Shown here in pieces: positions 7,362 to 7,565 of a DNA stretch of 7,565 nt. The notes under the pieces were generated by a model. The model saw nothing but the letters and a program-made list of their open reading frames with translations. It was not told where the DNA came from and ran no database searches. The DNA lies in the NCBI GenBank assembly GCA_021106665.1, contig JAIOTR010000466.1, positions 1 to 7,565 on the forward strand. The letters are read 5' to 3'. Numbering within the stretch: position 1 is the stretch's first letter; each line of letters begins with the position of its first letter. Made by a program: the position numbers and the translations under genes. The stretch is from Bacteroidales bacterium. Lineage in GTDB: Bacteria; Bacteroidota; Bacteroidia; Bacteroidales; JAADJA01.

Positions 7362-7565
7362 ATGAAAATCCAGATTCTTTTTACAGCCTTAATTATATTA
7401 TCTTATTACAGCTTCTCCCAGGATCAAATTCAAACTCCTGAAGAAGAAATCATCGGAAATACTTTTTACGACGTCCAAACAACCCGCTCCATGCAAAACC
7501 GCATTTATTTATATGAAGATGAAACATTAGGAGCCGTTTTTAATTATGGATATTATTTTCCTTCA
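7362..7565 (+). CDS. Third tandem propeller paralogue, 3' end outside window
   Basis: An ATG at 7362 opens a frame that runs 68 codons to the window edge without a stop. The signal peptide MKIQILFTALIILSYYSFS ends before Gln20, as in both upstream paralogues. The mature start (QDQIQTPEEEIIGNTFYDVQ, then MQNRIYLYEDE and LGAVFNYGYYFP) aligns without gaps to the first paralogue: by hand, 31 of the 49 visible mature residues are identical. It resembles the first paralogue more than the second, which lacks the FYD.Q..R.MQNRI stretch. Synonymous positions differ, so this is not a recent copy or an assembly duplicate. It lies 10 bp after the second paralogue's stop, with no terminator or promoter between them, so co-transcription is likely. 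The propeller, any PKD and the sorting domain would lie beyond the window and are presumed only by homology. Confidence 0.85.
   Translation, partial: MKIQILFTALIILSYYSFSQDQIQTPEEEIIGNTFYDVQTTRSMQNRIYLYEDETLGAVFNYGYYFPS

Noticed and set aside
7352..7565. Third copy as an assembly duplicate of the first
   Set aside because: Protein similarity is clear but many synonymous positions and about a third of the visible mature residues differ, so it is a true diverged paralogue.

Overview
The window looks like a low-GC chromosomal segment from a Bacteroidota bacterium. Three lines of evidence support this: secreted proteins ending in type IX secretion (T9SS) type A sorting domains, promoter boxes of the TAnnTTTG type with no clear Shine-Dalgarno sequences, and signal peptides that all place a Gln directly after the predicted cleavage site. 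Genus cannot be named from the sequence alone.

Left part, minus strand (2..2965): a urocanate hydratase gene (hutU, 670 aa from the preferred ATG) is followed 45 bp later by a 301-aa protein joining a cyclic-nucleotide-binding domain to a Schlafen-type AlbA_2 domain. No promoter is visible in the gap, so the two may share a transcript. No other histidine-degradation gene is in view.

Middle (2966..3361): a divergent intergenic region of about 400 bp. It holds a probable -7 box for hutU on the minus strand and a good Bacteroidota-type promoter for the rightward genes. A perfect 15-bp direct repeat spaced 21 bp lies just upstream of that promoter, and two short inverted repeats lie in the leader.

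Right part, plus strand (3362..7565): three tandem paralogues encode secreted Asp-box (BNR-like) beta-propeller proteins. The first (665 aa) has propeller, PKD domain and T9SS C-terminal domain. The second (616 aa) has propeller and T9SS domain but no PKD. The third is cut by the window edge, and only its first 68 codons are visible. A rho-independent terminator separates the first and second genes; the second and third are 10 bp apart and probably co-transcribed. The propellers lack an obvious sialidase FRIP motif, so binding, adhesion or an unknown enzymatic role is more likely than sialidase activity. This tandem family of uncharacterised exported propellers is the most interesting content of the window. 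The hut/AlbA_2 pair and the propeller cluster show no evident functional link.
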